In this document: one piece after another, positions 11,759-22,548 of the stretch
Numbering within the stretch: the first letter of the stretch is position 1
Layout of the letters: the number at the start of each line of letters is the position of its first letter
From: Trissonchulus latispiculum
Taxonomy: Eukaryota; Nematoda; Enoplea; Enoplida; Ironidae
DNA length: 64,000 nt
NCBI GenBank assembly: GCA_030248195.1
Contig: JASAND010008763.1
Span: 1-64,000 of the forward strand
Direction: 5' to 3'
The notes under the pieces: model-generated
Database searches by the model: none
What the model was told of the DNA's origin: nothing
What the model saw: the letters and a program-made list of their open reading frames with translations, nothing else
Translations under genes and position numbers: made by a program

Positions 11759-12016
11759 ATACATAAATGTTGTACTATGTTAAGAAAATGCCAACGGATT
11801 AGTCTGAAAGTGATTCAATCCTATAGTTTATTTCTAATATATGAGAAAATAGATAATAATAATAATAATAATAGTATTAATATTAATATTTGAACATTAA
11901 TAATATGTAGATAATGCGCACACACATATTTTATACAGAAGGTAATTATATATTACATTTTTGCACGACTAAGTTTCAACTCACAGCTAATTTCGAAATA
12001 CATCTTCGTTCAGTTT

Positions 12017-13012
12017 TCAGGTAGTTTGTTGGTGTTGAAATGGGTAAACTTTCAGATCACCAGAAAATAAGCTTTTCTCTCCACAAAGCTTACTTCTCAG
12101 AACAGTTTTAATTTCTTTGAAACGCCACCAATAAATACAAATGTTGACAACATTATTTCCTTGAATGAGAAGCCACAGAAAAATAGACAGTGCAGCAAAT
12201 GCACCATGATTGGCTCCGAATGCATTCATGGTAACGATTAGAAGCCAAGGTATTACGTATAAGCAGAAAGTGCAGGCAACAACCATTCCCATTGTTTTAG
12301 TCATCTTAACCTGTCGTTTGGTTTGTATGGACTGCACTGCCGGTACCGAGGACCTGTACTTGTATTTTAGTAGATACATTACAACACCATACAAAATGAC
12401 TGACATTACTTCAGAAACACAGATAAGTGCCGGATGAAAAACAGCATAGCCCTCTGTTGATGCCCATGTACTAAGACACTCCTGAGTTACAATAATAGTT
12501 TGCCCTTCAATATAGGACATTACAAAAGCATAACCAAACGAAATAGAGCTTAGCACAACCGGACTACTCGTAAGAATAACAGCATAAGTAGAACGTAAAG
12601 TAGCATAATATGCAGGATTTCCTATCGCAAATATTCGATCAATACTGATAGCTACATTCATGAAAGCCGAAACCTGTGGTGAGAATAGATAGAAAAAGAT
12701 CATGGGCTGTTTCATACAATCCCAAGCGGTCGTGGGTTCCTGTAGTCTGTCTACTATCAAAAGATATTGTCTGCGACTTCCACCCAAAATGTATCCAACC
12801 CCATACAGGGCATCCGTGAGACACTGGGCACTTACCAGTCGTAGCTCCTTTCTGCAGTTAAGCTTTGGCGATAAGGCAATCGTCAGAACAATAATGCAGT
12901 TGAACGTGACAGTAATACTGCCTTCAGTGATGCCGATGAAATTTAGTATTGTCCGTTTCACAAACCCAACTTCGTCTTCACTTCCTATAACGTTTTGCGT
13001 TAAGTTTTCCAT
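12017..13012 (-). CDS. Srsx-like seven-transmembrane chemoreceptor, intact
   Basis: Single-exon receptor of 331 residues, a normal length for this class. The N-terminus has one glycosylation site (NLT, residue 3). Membrane segments lie at roughly 20-47, 58-78, 103-130, 142-165, 193-216, 230-252 and 261-287+. The conserved Cys pair is C99 (before segment 3) and C179 (second outer loop). IDR at 124-126 replaces the DRY motif, P245 in FCLYVIPW marks segment 6, and NNVVNICIYWW replaces NPxxY in segment 7. The IDRIFAI and GNN...IYWWRFKEI patterns resemble nematode Srsx receptors. It is expected at the surface of sensory cells, coupling to G proteins; the ligand is unknown. It starts at the first ATG of the open frame. 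The paralogues are the broken gene at 19,014-20,599 and the partial gene at 63,813. Confidence 0.85.
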   Translation of the reverse strand: MENLTQNVIGSEDEVGFVKRTILNFIGITEGSITVTFNCIIVLTIALSPKLNCRKELRLVSAQCLTDALYGVGYILGGSRRQYLLIVDRLQEPTTAWDCMKQPMIFFYLFSPQVSAFMNVAISIDRIFAIGNPAYYATLRSTYAVILTSSPVVLSSISFGYAFVMSYIEGQTIIVTQECLSTWASTEGYAVFHPALICVSEVMSVILYGVVMYLLKYKYRSSVPAVQSIQTKRQVKMTKTMGMVVACTFCLYVIPWLLIVTMNAFGANHGAFAALSIFLWLLIQGNNVVNICIYWWRFKEIKTVLRSKLCGEKSLFSGDLKVYPFQHQQTT

Positions 13013-14232
13013 ATCTCTCCGTAGTAAGAAATCTAGAAACCAGCAGCGGAGTTAATTAATTAGTTTTATTAATTATTTTTAACTAATAATTATTTCTAGC
13101 AGCTAAGAGCTGTCCTATCGTTTAAAGACATTTCCAATTTCAAACATAAGTTATGAAATTGATGTTAGCGAAATTATTAAGTAATTTTTTAAAACTAACC
13201 AATTATATACTAATGCTTGTAATTTGCAACCTGCAGCGCATTTCCTGCAACTGCCTGGCGTGGTATCTGTGTGATTCAACAGTTACAAAAACTAGAATTT
13301 TGAATAGAGATGTCACAGTTATATAGGAGGTAATAAAAAGTGTAAGTATCTGATTCAACAACTACAAAACACACAATTGTATTTCTATTTCGAACGGCGA
13401 TTCTCAGGTGCCGTGTTTGAAGAGCAGCTAATGAACACGAATTTTACCGTTAATGCAATGCCGAACAAGTGAACCAAAAGGAATGGTTGGAACAAGAACT
13501 GCTAATCTCAACAAACTCTGACTGAAGCTTTACTTTGAGCGAAAGCAAAGCTTTCCAAAACTGACTCTAATAGATGAAACTACCTAAAGTAAAAGGGACT
13601 TGCGTAATGTACAACTTTTCAAACTAAATTAAACTAATCCCGATTGCTCTGTAAATTGCAATCAATAAATTGCAATATAAGCATCAAAAAGCTCAGTGCT
13701 CGAGTACTGAAGTTAGATCGGCCAATGCAAACTAATGAAAAATAAATATTCAAGGCATAGAATTGTCAGAAAGCTAAGCAGGAAATAAATTGCTTGAATT
13801 AGTAGCAAGCAGATAGCTGAGACTGAACGCTGACTGAAACAGCAAAGAGTATGCTAAATCAGGCTGACAATTTCGGACAGAAACGATGGCGACAGACAGC
13901 TATATACATTCGTAGCGTTGCTCTGCTACTGTGATTATACCTAGTAAAACTTCTTTTGACTCTTGGACAAAAACATAATTATGCGTTAACACCTGCGGGA
14001 TCTTTACTCAGAAGTCGTCAGATTCCAAAGGAACTGAGTTGTAAACTGGGTATCAGAAGGATCCAAACGCTTGGGTATGCGAAAACTGTAGGCAGTTTCA
14101 TGAATAAAATTTTGGCACGGATAGCTGTGATCAGGAACGTTAAGTTTTTACCGAACCGAAGAAAAATGTGAATTATAGGACCAACTAGAGCGTTCAGCTG
14201 TCTTCGGACATACCGGAACCGGGAACCTGCTC
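13013..14232. other. Upstream region of the intact receptor, no gene seen
   Basis: AT-rich sequence upstream of the receptor start. I see no convincing TATA box or other element that I could place with confidence. The small open frame at 13,956-14,171 has no family features. Confidence 0.4.
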
Positions 14233-15406
14233 ACTAAAGTCTGACCAAAAATTCTTGGAACCGAAATGTGAGCGGCTGTCCTGAGTTATCATTTGAAGGT
14301 AGCCTATACAATGTATATATTTTTCGAATCCTCAGGAACCCGAGATTTCGAAAATCCGAAAAAATCCGAAATTCCGGAATTCATTCACGGAAAATTTAAA
14401 ATTTTTAGTTTTTCGCCCAATTTTTATCGCAATCAAAATTTGGTTCTCACAGTCGAATAGAGCAGGTCCCGCTACACATTTTTGCTCTCAGAAGCTTTTC
14501 ACGAAAATGCACCCAATTTCCGGAATTCCGGGTTTTCTAAATTACCGGATTTTAAACATTTCCTCCAATACCCTCAAGATGGGTATCATTCGAAAGCTCT
14601 TATCGGGCTGAACAACTTTTGTAATAGAACGAACTCGTGAAAATGCACTCAATTTCCGGAATTCGCGAAAACCGGATTTTCCGGATTTTAAAAATTTTCT
14701 CCAATACCCACAATATGGGTATCATTCGAGAGCTCTTGATGAGCTGAACAAATCTTGTAATAGAACCAACTTGCAGAAATGAGCCCAGTTCTCGGAATCC
14801 ACGAAAAATTTCCAAGCTAGAGTGAAATCCGAATTTGTGAATTCCGGGATCTAGGTGCATTTTCAGACATTGGTTCTATTACAAGATTTGTTCAGCTCAA
14901 CAAGAGCTCTCGAATGATACCCATATTGTGGGTATTGGAGAAAATTTTTAAAATCCGGAAAATCCGGTTTTCGCGAATTCCGGGAATTCAGTGCATTTTC
15001 ACGAGTTCGTTCTATTACAAAAGTTGTTCAGCTCGATAAGAGCTTTCGAATGATACCCATCTTGAGGGTATTGGAGGAAATGTTTAAAATCCGGTAATTT
15101 AGAAAACCCGGAATTCCGGAAATTGGGTGCATTTTCGTGAAAAGCTTCTGAGAGCAAAAATGTGTAGCGGGACCTGCTCTATTCGACTGTGAGAACCAAA
15201 TTTTGATTGCGATAAAAATTTGGCGAAAAACTAAAAATTTTAAATTTTCCGTGAATGAAATCCGGAATTTTGGAATTTTTCGGATTTTCGAAATCTCGGG
15301 TTCCTGAGGATTCGAAAAATATATACATTGTATAGGCTACCTTCAAATGATAACTCAGGACAGCCGCTCACATTTCGGTTCCAAGAATTTTTGGTCAGAC
15401 TTTAGT
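14233..15406. mobile_element. 1.17 kb palindromic element with internal ~125 bp tandem units
   Basis: The ends are ACTAAAGTCTGACCAAAAAT and its exact reverse complement, and the two arms mirror each other to a centre near 14,820. Each arm holds direct repeats of about 125 bp built around TTCCGGAATTC, CCAATACCC and GGGTATCATTCGAAAGCTC, followed by GTAATAGAAC. I found no clear target-site duplication and no coding frame. A one-arm copy lies at 17,166-17,545. The most likely reading is a non-autonomous foldback transposon. Confidence 0.8.
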
Positions 15407-16379
15407 TCTAACTCAATGAAACAAAACACAACAGAAGATATGTAGTGAATGCAATTTAGTGATGGATGGGAAAAGTGTGTAATAGCCGATTGACGAAAAA
15501 TACGGTCACGTCCAAGACGGTGGCGGGACCGCTATCCGGCTTGTCAAGCTGAATGCCTTGATTCTTTTAGAAGTTTTTACATAATATTTTTTAATTTTTG
15601 TATTTGAGCGAAAGGGGTTTTATCCTGAAAGTCATTTACGTGGAAATATTTGTGGTGGGACATTATTTTTAAATATACTTAACAATTTTTAGGATTTCTG
15701 AAGGATGCAAGATTACAGTTTGACTTTGAGTTTCTAACATGGGCTGCGCGGGGTGCGCATGGATTCTTTAAACTGCAGGGCGTCCGAATTTCGTGGTGAC
15801 TGCATTGCTGGGACAATCCAATAATACTCATGGCTGTTTACATTGTTGTAATGTTATAATTGAGACTACGCACACCACTAACAAGGGATCACACAAAGAT
15901 AAGCCATGCATAGGTCGCAAAATCCAAGGGCCGATGTTATCAACGTCTAAAGTCTAAACCCGGGTTAAGTCACTAACCCGGATTAACTGTATGTGTTAAA
16001 GATAGCCAAGTTAACCCGGGTTAGCGACTTGACCCGGGTTTAGTCGTTGATAACATTGACCGGAGGCGGCTCGTCGTGGCGTAGGGGGACGGCTACGGGA
16101 AAAGAGAAGACAAAAGTTGAGGACAAAAGTTTAGCAGAATACCTACAAAATTATCACGGGTTATTCCCAGGACACTACCCAGCGAGCTAGATTTCTTTCC
16201 TTTGGTCTGTAACTATGCTTACTTTTTGCTCGCTAGCTTACCTGTAGTTATGCGATCGGCACTGTCTATTAAGGTTCATAACTCATAGTCATGTTACAAA
16301 TAAGCGATTGGATTTAATATCGATCCTCACCCCTTTCTTTCCTTTTTGAATCTGTAACCTTCTTCAGAGTCGGTCAATA
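15407..16379. other. Intergenic, no gene; contains a small hairpin element
   Basis: Apart from the hairpin element at 15,934-16,056 I see no gene, repeat or RNA signature in this stretch. Confidence 0.4.
15934..16056. mobile_element. 123 bp hairpin MITE
   Basis: The ends ATGTTATCAACG and CGTTGATAACAT are inverted. Inside them, two AACCCGGGTTA-type blocks on each side pair with each other (TCTAAACCCGGGTTAAG against GACCCGGGTTTAG). The loop is about 25 bp near 16,000. No coding capacity. No target duplication was identified. Confidence 0.7.
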
Positions 16380-16590
16380 TTCCGGAAATTCAGTACAAAG
16401 CCTCTAAATTCCGTGCCATGCGGAAAAGATGGCCTCGAAGCCGACGAGAATAGCTTAGCAGAAACATTACAACACCGACTAAACGAGTAAAACACCTTCC
16501 GACAGACAAATAAGAAATTGGGTCAAAAGATTGGTTTAGATTTTCAGCTGCTCGGTATGTCCACAAAGTTATCAAAATGTGCCTCAAGCA
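16380..16590 (-). pseudogene. Receptor relic (TM5-like fragment)
   Basis: On the minus strand a 65-codon frame contains RLVGVVMFLLSYSRR, which resembles the fifth membrane segment of the neighbouring receptors (YGVVMFLLKYKY in the 20 kb gene). The plus-strand DNA shares a run of about 20 identical bases, beginning AGCAGAAACATTACAACAC, with the same point of the broken receptor near 19,960. The rest of the frame does not look like a receptor. This is best read as a short relic of a third copy between the two longer genes. A chance match is less likely because the identity is in the DNA. Confidence 0.4.
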
Positions 16591-17165
16591 ACAACCTACA
16601 GAAATTATTAGTTTCTTCCATTAATGAAACAGTCTCATTCACTTGGAATTGCTTAAAATTCAGATTATAATAAGATTAAAAAATTTAATTAATATCATTT
16701 ATCGTCAGGCTGTACACTTTTTCCATATGCAAGAACAAAACTTCACGTTAAACAAAGAAATGTCGTTTCAAATTATAGTCTGAATTTGTTTTAGCTGTTG
16801 TATGTACTGGCGTTATCCATAATTTATCTTTGAAAGAATAAAGCTGATCATAGGAGATAATTAAACTTAATTATTATGCAATTAGCCCAGTGATTTCCCT
16901 CAGACTCTGTCTTTGACTTCAGACTTTTCCAAGAAGAGCGAAATTATAGTTCTGAAGTAATAGTCAAAAGATTGACATAAAACTATAAAGCCATCCGGAG
17001 AAAATACAGAGTAACTAAATAGGTAGTATTGTAGTTTTTCATTTCAGAGATCTTTCATGGTGGCTGCTTTCTTCCAATTTAACATGCCTTTGCTTTCGCA
17101 ATACTTCACAGAATCGAATAATTTGGCTGAATTTCAATGTTATTCTTATCCTTTGACATAATAAT

Positions 17166-17545
17166 AATAATAAATTTTAAGAGCTTTCGAATGATACCCA
17201 TCTTGTGGATATTGGAGAAAATTTTTAAAATCCGGAAATTTTGAAAAAAGGAATTCCGGAAATTGGTTGCATTTTCGTGAAAAACTTGTATGAGCAAAAA
17301 TGTGCAGCGGGACCATTTCTATTCCATCGTGAAAACAAAATTTTGATTGCGACAAAAATTGGGCGAGAAACTAAAAATATTAGATTTTCCGTGAATAAAA
17401 CCCGGAATTCCGGATTTTTCCGGATTTCCGGAATCTAGAGTGCCTGAGGATTCTAAAAATATATACATTGTTTGGGTTTACTCCAAAGGCTAATTTGCTA
17501 TAAACGGACTTTGTACACACATTTTTTGGTCGTACTATAGTATAT
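17166..17545. mobile_element. One-arm copy of the 14.2-15.4 kb palindromic element
   Basis: It matches one arm in order: GAGCTTTCGAATGATACCCA, TATTGGAGAAAATTTTTAAA, GAATTCCGGAAATTGG, AAATTTTGATTGCGA, TATATACATTGT and TTTTTTGGTCG near the end. The mirror arm is missing, so the foldback structure is lost. Small AT-rich frames across it are not genes. Confidence 0.7.
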
Positions 17546-19013
17546 TTCTGAAGATGGAGACACATTTGCCAAATCAGGATGCCAAATGGCAACTTTGAAG
17601 CTAAGGACTAGCAGCCAGCAGAAATTTTTCATCAATTACGTTGGTTGTTGTTAAAAATGGGGGATTGGGCACATAAAAGCGATGGCCGCACACGGCTGGA
17701 GAGCGGCTAAGATCTCTACCCGATATTTTCCGATATTTTTGACCACACCTATGCTCTATGAATGTGCTAAAAAGTAAGACAATCGGACAAAGTGGAAAAT
17801 CGGACAAAGTTTCTCACTCATTTCTGTTTTGTTAGGTTTTTGAAAATTTCTGTTAAGTTAAAAATTTAATTACATGTGAACGGTGAATTCTTCCCCCAGA
17901 AAAATTTCACCGGTGATATTTTTCCGGGAGGGGGATTTCTAGGGGGAAAAATTTCACCGTAACATCGGCAATTGAAAAGCACCAACCAACCATTCTAGCT
18001 GTTTGCACTCGCCTGCTTACTAGCAATTGAGGCTGACATTATTTTAGTACACACATTCAATGGTCTTAGAAGTTATCGAACAGCAGCGTGTTCTCTGCTT
18101 CCAGCCGCGAGATAATGACCCTTTTAGGGGCCCACTTGTTTAGTTTTCTTTAATATAGACTTAGACCTTACAGCCGGTCGCGCCAAATGTGGTTAATTAC
18201 TTATTGGCTAGTCTTAATTTTAATTTTGTCAGAAACTCCGTTGCTTCAAGTTAATTAGATTTAACTCATGACTGAACACTGATTAGCTCTATAAACCAAA
18301 CAGAATTTTTCCAGAACAGCAAAGTAAGGTCTAGTCTAGGCGCTGTGGCGCAACGATTTCTTTCCAAATAACTGATTACAAAGCAGTTAGAATCCATTAT
18401 TACACTTGCAATGGTAAACGTGATTTTTTTCGTCGACTAGTTTCTACGCTAGTTTCTTCAAGATAAAAAAGGAAGTTCCTGGAGGAGACTTAAAGCCAGT
18501 ACCAACAGGGTAATTTGGGGACTGCAGAGCTGGTTTGCTCTCGCTTTTCTCCCCTTCCGTCCATTGTAAGTGTTTCCATGGTATTTGTGTGTCGTTCTGT
18601 AACTATGGGATTTTAATTTATGAAATACAAGCTAAATACATATCGAATACTAAAAAATCGTACATTCATACAAATAATCATACATGGTTACATTATAATA
18701 ATTAAAATGTAGAAGTTGATTAAACTGGAGTCAACACAAAGAAGAGCTGAAACAAAACTTTTACATTATTAAATTAGTTCACCAGTAGATCGACAACTGT
18801 GACAACACCAATTTAACACTATAGCTAGCACCTCTGCTCTAACACAAAACTTTCGCCCTACTGCACGAAACACCGCTAACATGAACACCCCAGCTCTCTT
18901 CTAAACTAGTCGCCAAATCCTTATGCAACTTTCTATTATTAGCTAAATGACTCATAAATTTAGGGAAAAGTAACAGAGCTATCGAGTGTTTTCCTGCCGG
19001 TGCTAACCTCATA
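17546..19013. other. Intergenic region downstream of the broken receptor
   Basis: No gene is recognised. At 17,881-17,965 there is a short block of GAAAAATTTCACCGGTGA with inverted CTTCCCCC/GGGGGAAA flanks. It is similar in design to the CACCGGTG minisatellites at 21.0 and 63.3 kb. The open frame at 18,839-19,078 is an out-of-frame read through the end of the receptor pseudogene and is not a gene. Confidence 0.45.
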
Positions 19014-20599
19014 TCATCCAACAGTGTCCTGTTGGGAAGGCCGTATTCTAGGATTTCCAGATAAGCTTCTGTCTCCACAAAATTTACTTCTCAGCACATC
19101 TTTGACTTCCTTGAAACGCCACCAATAAATGCAGACATTAACACGTTCCCCGTACTTTCTGAATTTCGAATTCTCTTAATTTTCGATCTGGAATATCATT
19201 CGCTACACTAAACTTTAGGAACCCGTCCTTGGTCGAAATTACTCGGCTTCGTCAGCTCTGTTGATTGGTCGTAAAATTGCACAAAACATCATATGATGTT
19301 ATGTTTCAATTTCAGATACCATTAATACTAAAGTGAAAACATAAACATCAAATGATGTTTCAGTAAATTCCTTGAAATGTGCACGAATTGACTCAAAACA
19401 TCATATGATGATCATAACTTTAACTTTTGTCCATTGCTTTTGCACTGAAACATCAAATGATGTCCATGAACTGTTGCTAATTTTTGGTAAAAAACATCAT
19501 ATGATGTTTGCTTAGTTAAAAATCATAGCAATGCGCCAGGATATAATCATTAGGTATTTTAAGAAATTTGAGGTCCCTAAAACGTGTACAAGTCATTGGA
19601 AGCACTGCCGTTATTTTGAGCATTGAGAAAACTACACTTCAAAACATGAGCATGAAAACATCATATGATGTTCTGTGCGCAAAGCTAGCCATGGTCAAAA
19701 ACATCATATGATGTTTGGTGCTGGGAACGTGTTAATCACATTATTTCCTTGAACAAGAAGCCACAGGGCTATTGAAAGAGCGGCAAATGCTCCGTAGTTG
19801 GCTCCAAGTGCATTCATGGTAATGATTATTAACCAAGGTATTACGTATAGGCAGAAAGTGCAGGCAACAACCATTCCCATTGTTTGAGTCATTTTGACTT
19901 GTTGTTTGGCCTGTATTGACTGTACTGTCGGTACCGAAGATTTATACTTGTATTTCAGCAGAAACATTACAACACCGTATAAAATAACTGATATAACTTC
20001 GGATACACAAATCAAAATAGGTTCGAAAACAGCATAGAACTTCGTGGAGGCTCAGATACTTAGGCATTCTTGAGTGACAAAAATGTTCTGTCCTTCGAGA
20101 TAGGACATTACAAAAGCATAACCGTACGAGATTGAACTAAGCACAATTGGACTACTCGTAAGAATAGCTGCATATTTAGTGCGCAACTTAGCGTAATATG
20201 CAGGACTGCCGATAGCAAATATTCGATCAATACTGATTGCCACATTCATGAAAGCAGAAACCTGCGGGGCAAATATGTAGAAAAATGTCATTGGTTGCTT
20301 CATGCACCCCCAGGCAGTAGTTTTTTCATGCAGTCTATTTACCATTAAAAGATACTGTCTTCTACTTCCGCCCAGCACGTAACCCATACCATAAAGTGCG
20401 TCGGTGAAGCATTGAGCACTCACTAATCTCAGCTCTTTTCGTTTATTTAGATGTTTGGTCAAAACAATGGTCAAAATAATTATACTGTTCAATGTGACAG
20501 TAATCATGCCTTCAGTAAAGCCAAGGAGATTCAGCACTGTTCTTTCGGCAAATAAAGCGGCATCCGTTTTGCCGTTGAATTTTGAAATGAACTGTCCAT
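19014..20599 (-). pseudogene. Srsx-like receptor, broken by frameshift, stop and insertion
   Basis: Close paralogue of the 12 kb receptor. Start ATG at 20,599-20,597 and stop TGA at 19,016-19,014; without the inserted element it would be about 330 codons. Three lesions are visible. One base is missing near 20,573 relative to the right-arm copy (GCCGTTG against GCCTGTTG), shifting the frame after about nine codons. A TGA near 20,050 replaces the Trp found in the paralogue (QECLST-W-AST). A 590 bp TTAA element splits the codons of the seventh segment (GNNVIN | VCIYWWRFKEV). The rest keeps the IDRIFAI motif, both loop cysteines and the C-terminal tail. The frameshift is private to this arm. The other two lie beyond the part of the right-arm copy that is visible. 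Confidence 0.85.
19142..19731. mobile_element. 590 bp TTAA (piggyBac-type) MITE with CATCATATGATG array
   Basis: TTAA is duplicated at 19,138-19,141 and 19,732-19,735. The ends are CACGTTCCC and GGGAACGTG. Removing the element plus one TTAA restores the reading of the receptor's seventh segment exactly, so the boundaries are certain. Inside are seven 12 bp palindromes, five CATCATATGATG and two CATCAAATGATG. Most are preceded by AAAA, spaced about 45-60 bp apart at 19,287-19,500, with two more near 19,655 and 19,699. No transposase is encoded. TTAA duplication is the hallmark of the piggyBac superfamily. Confidence 0.9.
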
Positions 20600-20994
20600 T
20601 GCTACTCTAGGTGTCAAGTTTGGTTATACAATTTGAAACCTGCAACACCAAATAACGGATGTTAGTTGTGGTTTGAAATAAACAACGGTACAGTTCTGGC
20701 ACTGGCACCATGCATATTTTTACGCATTGCCTGCGGAAAAGTTTAGTAATCCTAGAGATTTTAAATCTTTTGTTACAATGTTAGTCTTATTCTAGACACT
20801 GTTTAGAATTGCCTTATAGAGGGGACTACACTTTGAAATGAGATTCATTTTCAGTGTTGCGGTTTTATTCTCCAATTTTGGTAAAACGGTTGTTAATTTT
20901 TGAGTGACTGATCTGGAATTTAATTTTCGACTAGCTCTCTCTAGTTCACAGTATTACAGCCTTGCTGCCAAGGCCGAGTTACAAAAGGTTTTCC

Positions 20995-21125
20995 TAGGTG
21001 CAGCTGTCGCGGTGTAAATCTTCTCCCCGTGCAAAACTTCCCCTGAAGATTTGCACCGGTGCAATCTTCCCCCGGAAGTTTTGCACTGGCAGATCTTCCC
21101 GGGAAGGTTTACCCCGCAGAACTTC
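20995..21125. repeat. CACCGGTG / CTTCC minisatellite
   Basis: Units alternate between TTTGCACCGGTGCAA, a perfect palindrome, and CTTCCCC/GGGGAAG blocks, giving a ladder of short inverted repeats. The mirror block in the right arm (63,280-63,415) is longer and more regular, so the copy number has changed since duplication. A related short block is at 61,140-61,200 with its mirror at about 23,205-23,265. Confidence 0.75.
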
Positions 21126-21538
21126 ATAGTTATCAACATAACAACTGCAACCGAGATTTGAAGCCTAAGCTCTGGCTTATAGTTTGGAAATTGTAAAATG
21201 CGGCTTAATCGAAACATAACTTTTTGAAACTTGCTGATGCTTCTTTAAACTTTAGCTACATTTGGAGAAATGGTTTTTCGACTGGTATGGTAGCTAAGCT
21301 AGCACAACTAAAAAAACGGAATAGCTATCATAATTACAAGCTTCGCAATAAATACAATTCATTGATTAAAATTGACTAGTGATTTGTTGTTTGTTATAAC
21401 TCCATGAATGAAAGTTTTTTTATTAGAGTTATTAGTGAATTTACTTTCATTTATCTGTATAAACTATGAATTTATCAATGTCAATCAAACAATATTTGAG
21501 CTAAAATTTACATTTAAGTTTTAGCTATTTTAATTTAA

Positions 21539-22544
21539 GGTGGTGGTATCCTTTTGTGCGGTGCTTTTGTGGTGATTTTTTGAAAAGCTATAACTTTCGC
21601 AATTTTGGGAGTTGCAAAGAACTTTATACATCGTTTTAAAGCTTATTATCTGTACATTCACGTGAGCGTACAGAATTGGCAAAATTAGCAAAAAAGCAGC
21701 TGAAAGTTTCTGACAAGCTGACATCTAACAGGATGAATATAGACCAAAAGTTTTTGAACATCGATTTCTCAAAACTGAAGAATCGGCCAAATTTTTGTGC
21801 CACGATATGAAGGATATATGGGCCGAGGGACGTTTTTTGATTTGGCTTAGCAGGTCTTAACGGTCGAGAAAATAGGCCAAATGCACAGTAACACGAAATT
21901 TCGTAACTTCGCATTGAGTTTTTCTTGCTACTCAACACGTTTTAGCCCAAACCAAGAAAAACGTCCCTCCGCAGAAGTGCGAACTTCGATTCTGGCGAAA
22001 ATCTCCGGAATCCGTCGAGTAATTTTGAGAAATCGATGTTCCAAACAAAATAATCGCAGTTTTGCCAAAATGGTTTTTCGGCCAAATCTCTAGCTGAAAG
22101 CAATAAAGTCCGGCTAATAGGCATTCATAAAAAATGTGTATTTGGATGATGTAACGATTGAGTATAACTAAGCCAATTTTGTCCTTAACATGTGGCAGTA
22201 ATTTTGAAACAACTGATTTCCTCGAAAATGGCCATTTTTGACCCTAAAAACAGCTTTGTAGTTTATACTGGACTTAACCACTGGAGATAGCTCAAAGGTT
22301 GTAAGAGCAAAAATGTTCATTTTCGAGTCCTCTTTCCACCCATACCAACCAATCCCGTGTCTTGCCTACCCACGAGGAGCTTAAGGCCAAAAACCAAAAC
22401 GTTCTTATCTTTTGGCCTAAGAATACGGGACTGGTCCTAAAATATTAAAGATGCACAGAAATAGGTTATTTCGTAAGTGTTTGCCCTTTGCGTAAAGGAT
22501 TAAAGCCGTAAGAGTCAAAAAATACCCGACAGGAAACCAGCACC
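21539..22544. mobile_element. 1.0 kb TTAA element (GGTGGTGGT-ended)
   Basis: TTAA flanks lie at 21,535-21,538 and 22,545-22,548. The ends are GGTGGTGGTATCCTTTTG and CAGGAAACCAGCACC (inverted: GGTGCTGGTTTCCTG). An internal inverted repeat pairs ATCGATTTCTCAAA (about 21,760) with TTTGAGAAATCGAT (about 22,025). No transposase is encoded. It is present in both arms, so it is older than the duplication. The ends resemble those of the 982 bp element at 28,678, so they form one end-type family. Confidence 0.8.
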
Positions 22545-22548
22545 TTAA

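Noticed and set aside
18839..19078. 79-codon frame downstream of the broken receptor
   Set aside because: It overlaps the receptor C-terminus in another frame; the receptor frame ends properly at 19,014.
19270..19715. CRISPR-like array of regularly spaced repeats
   Set aside because: Repeats are only 12-18 bp palindromes in a eukaryotic MITE, spacing is uneven, and there are no cas genes.
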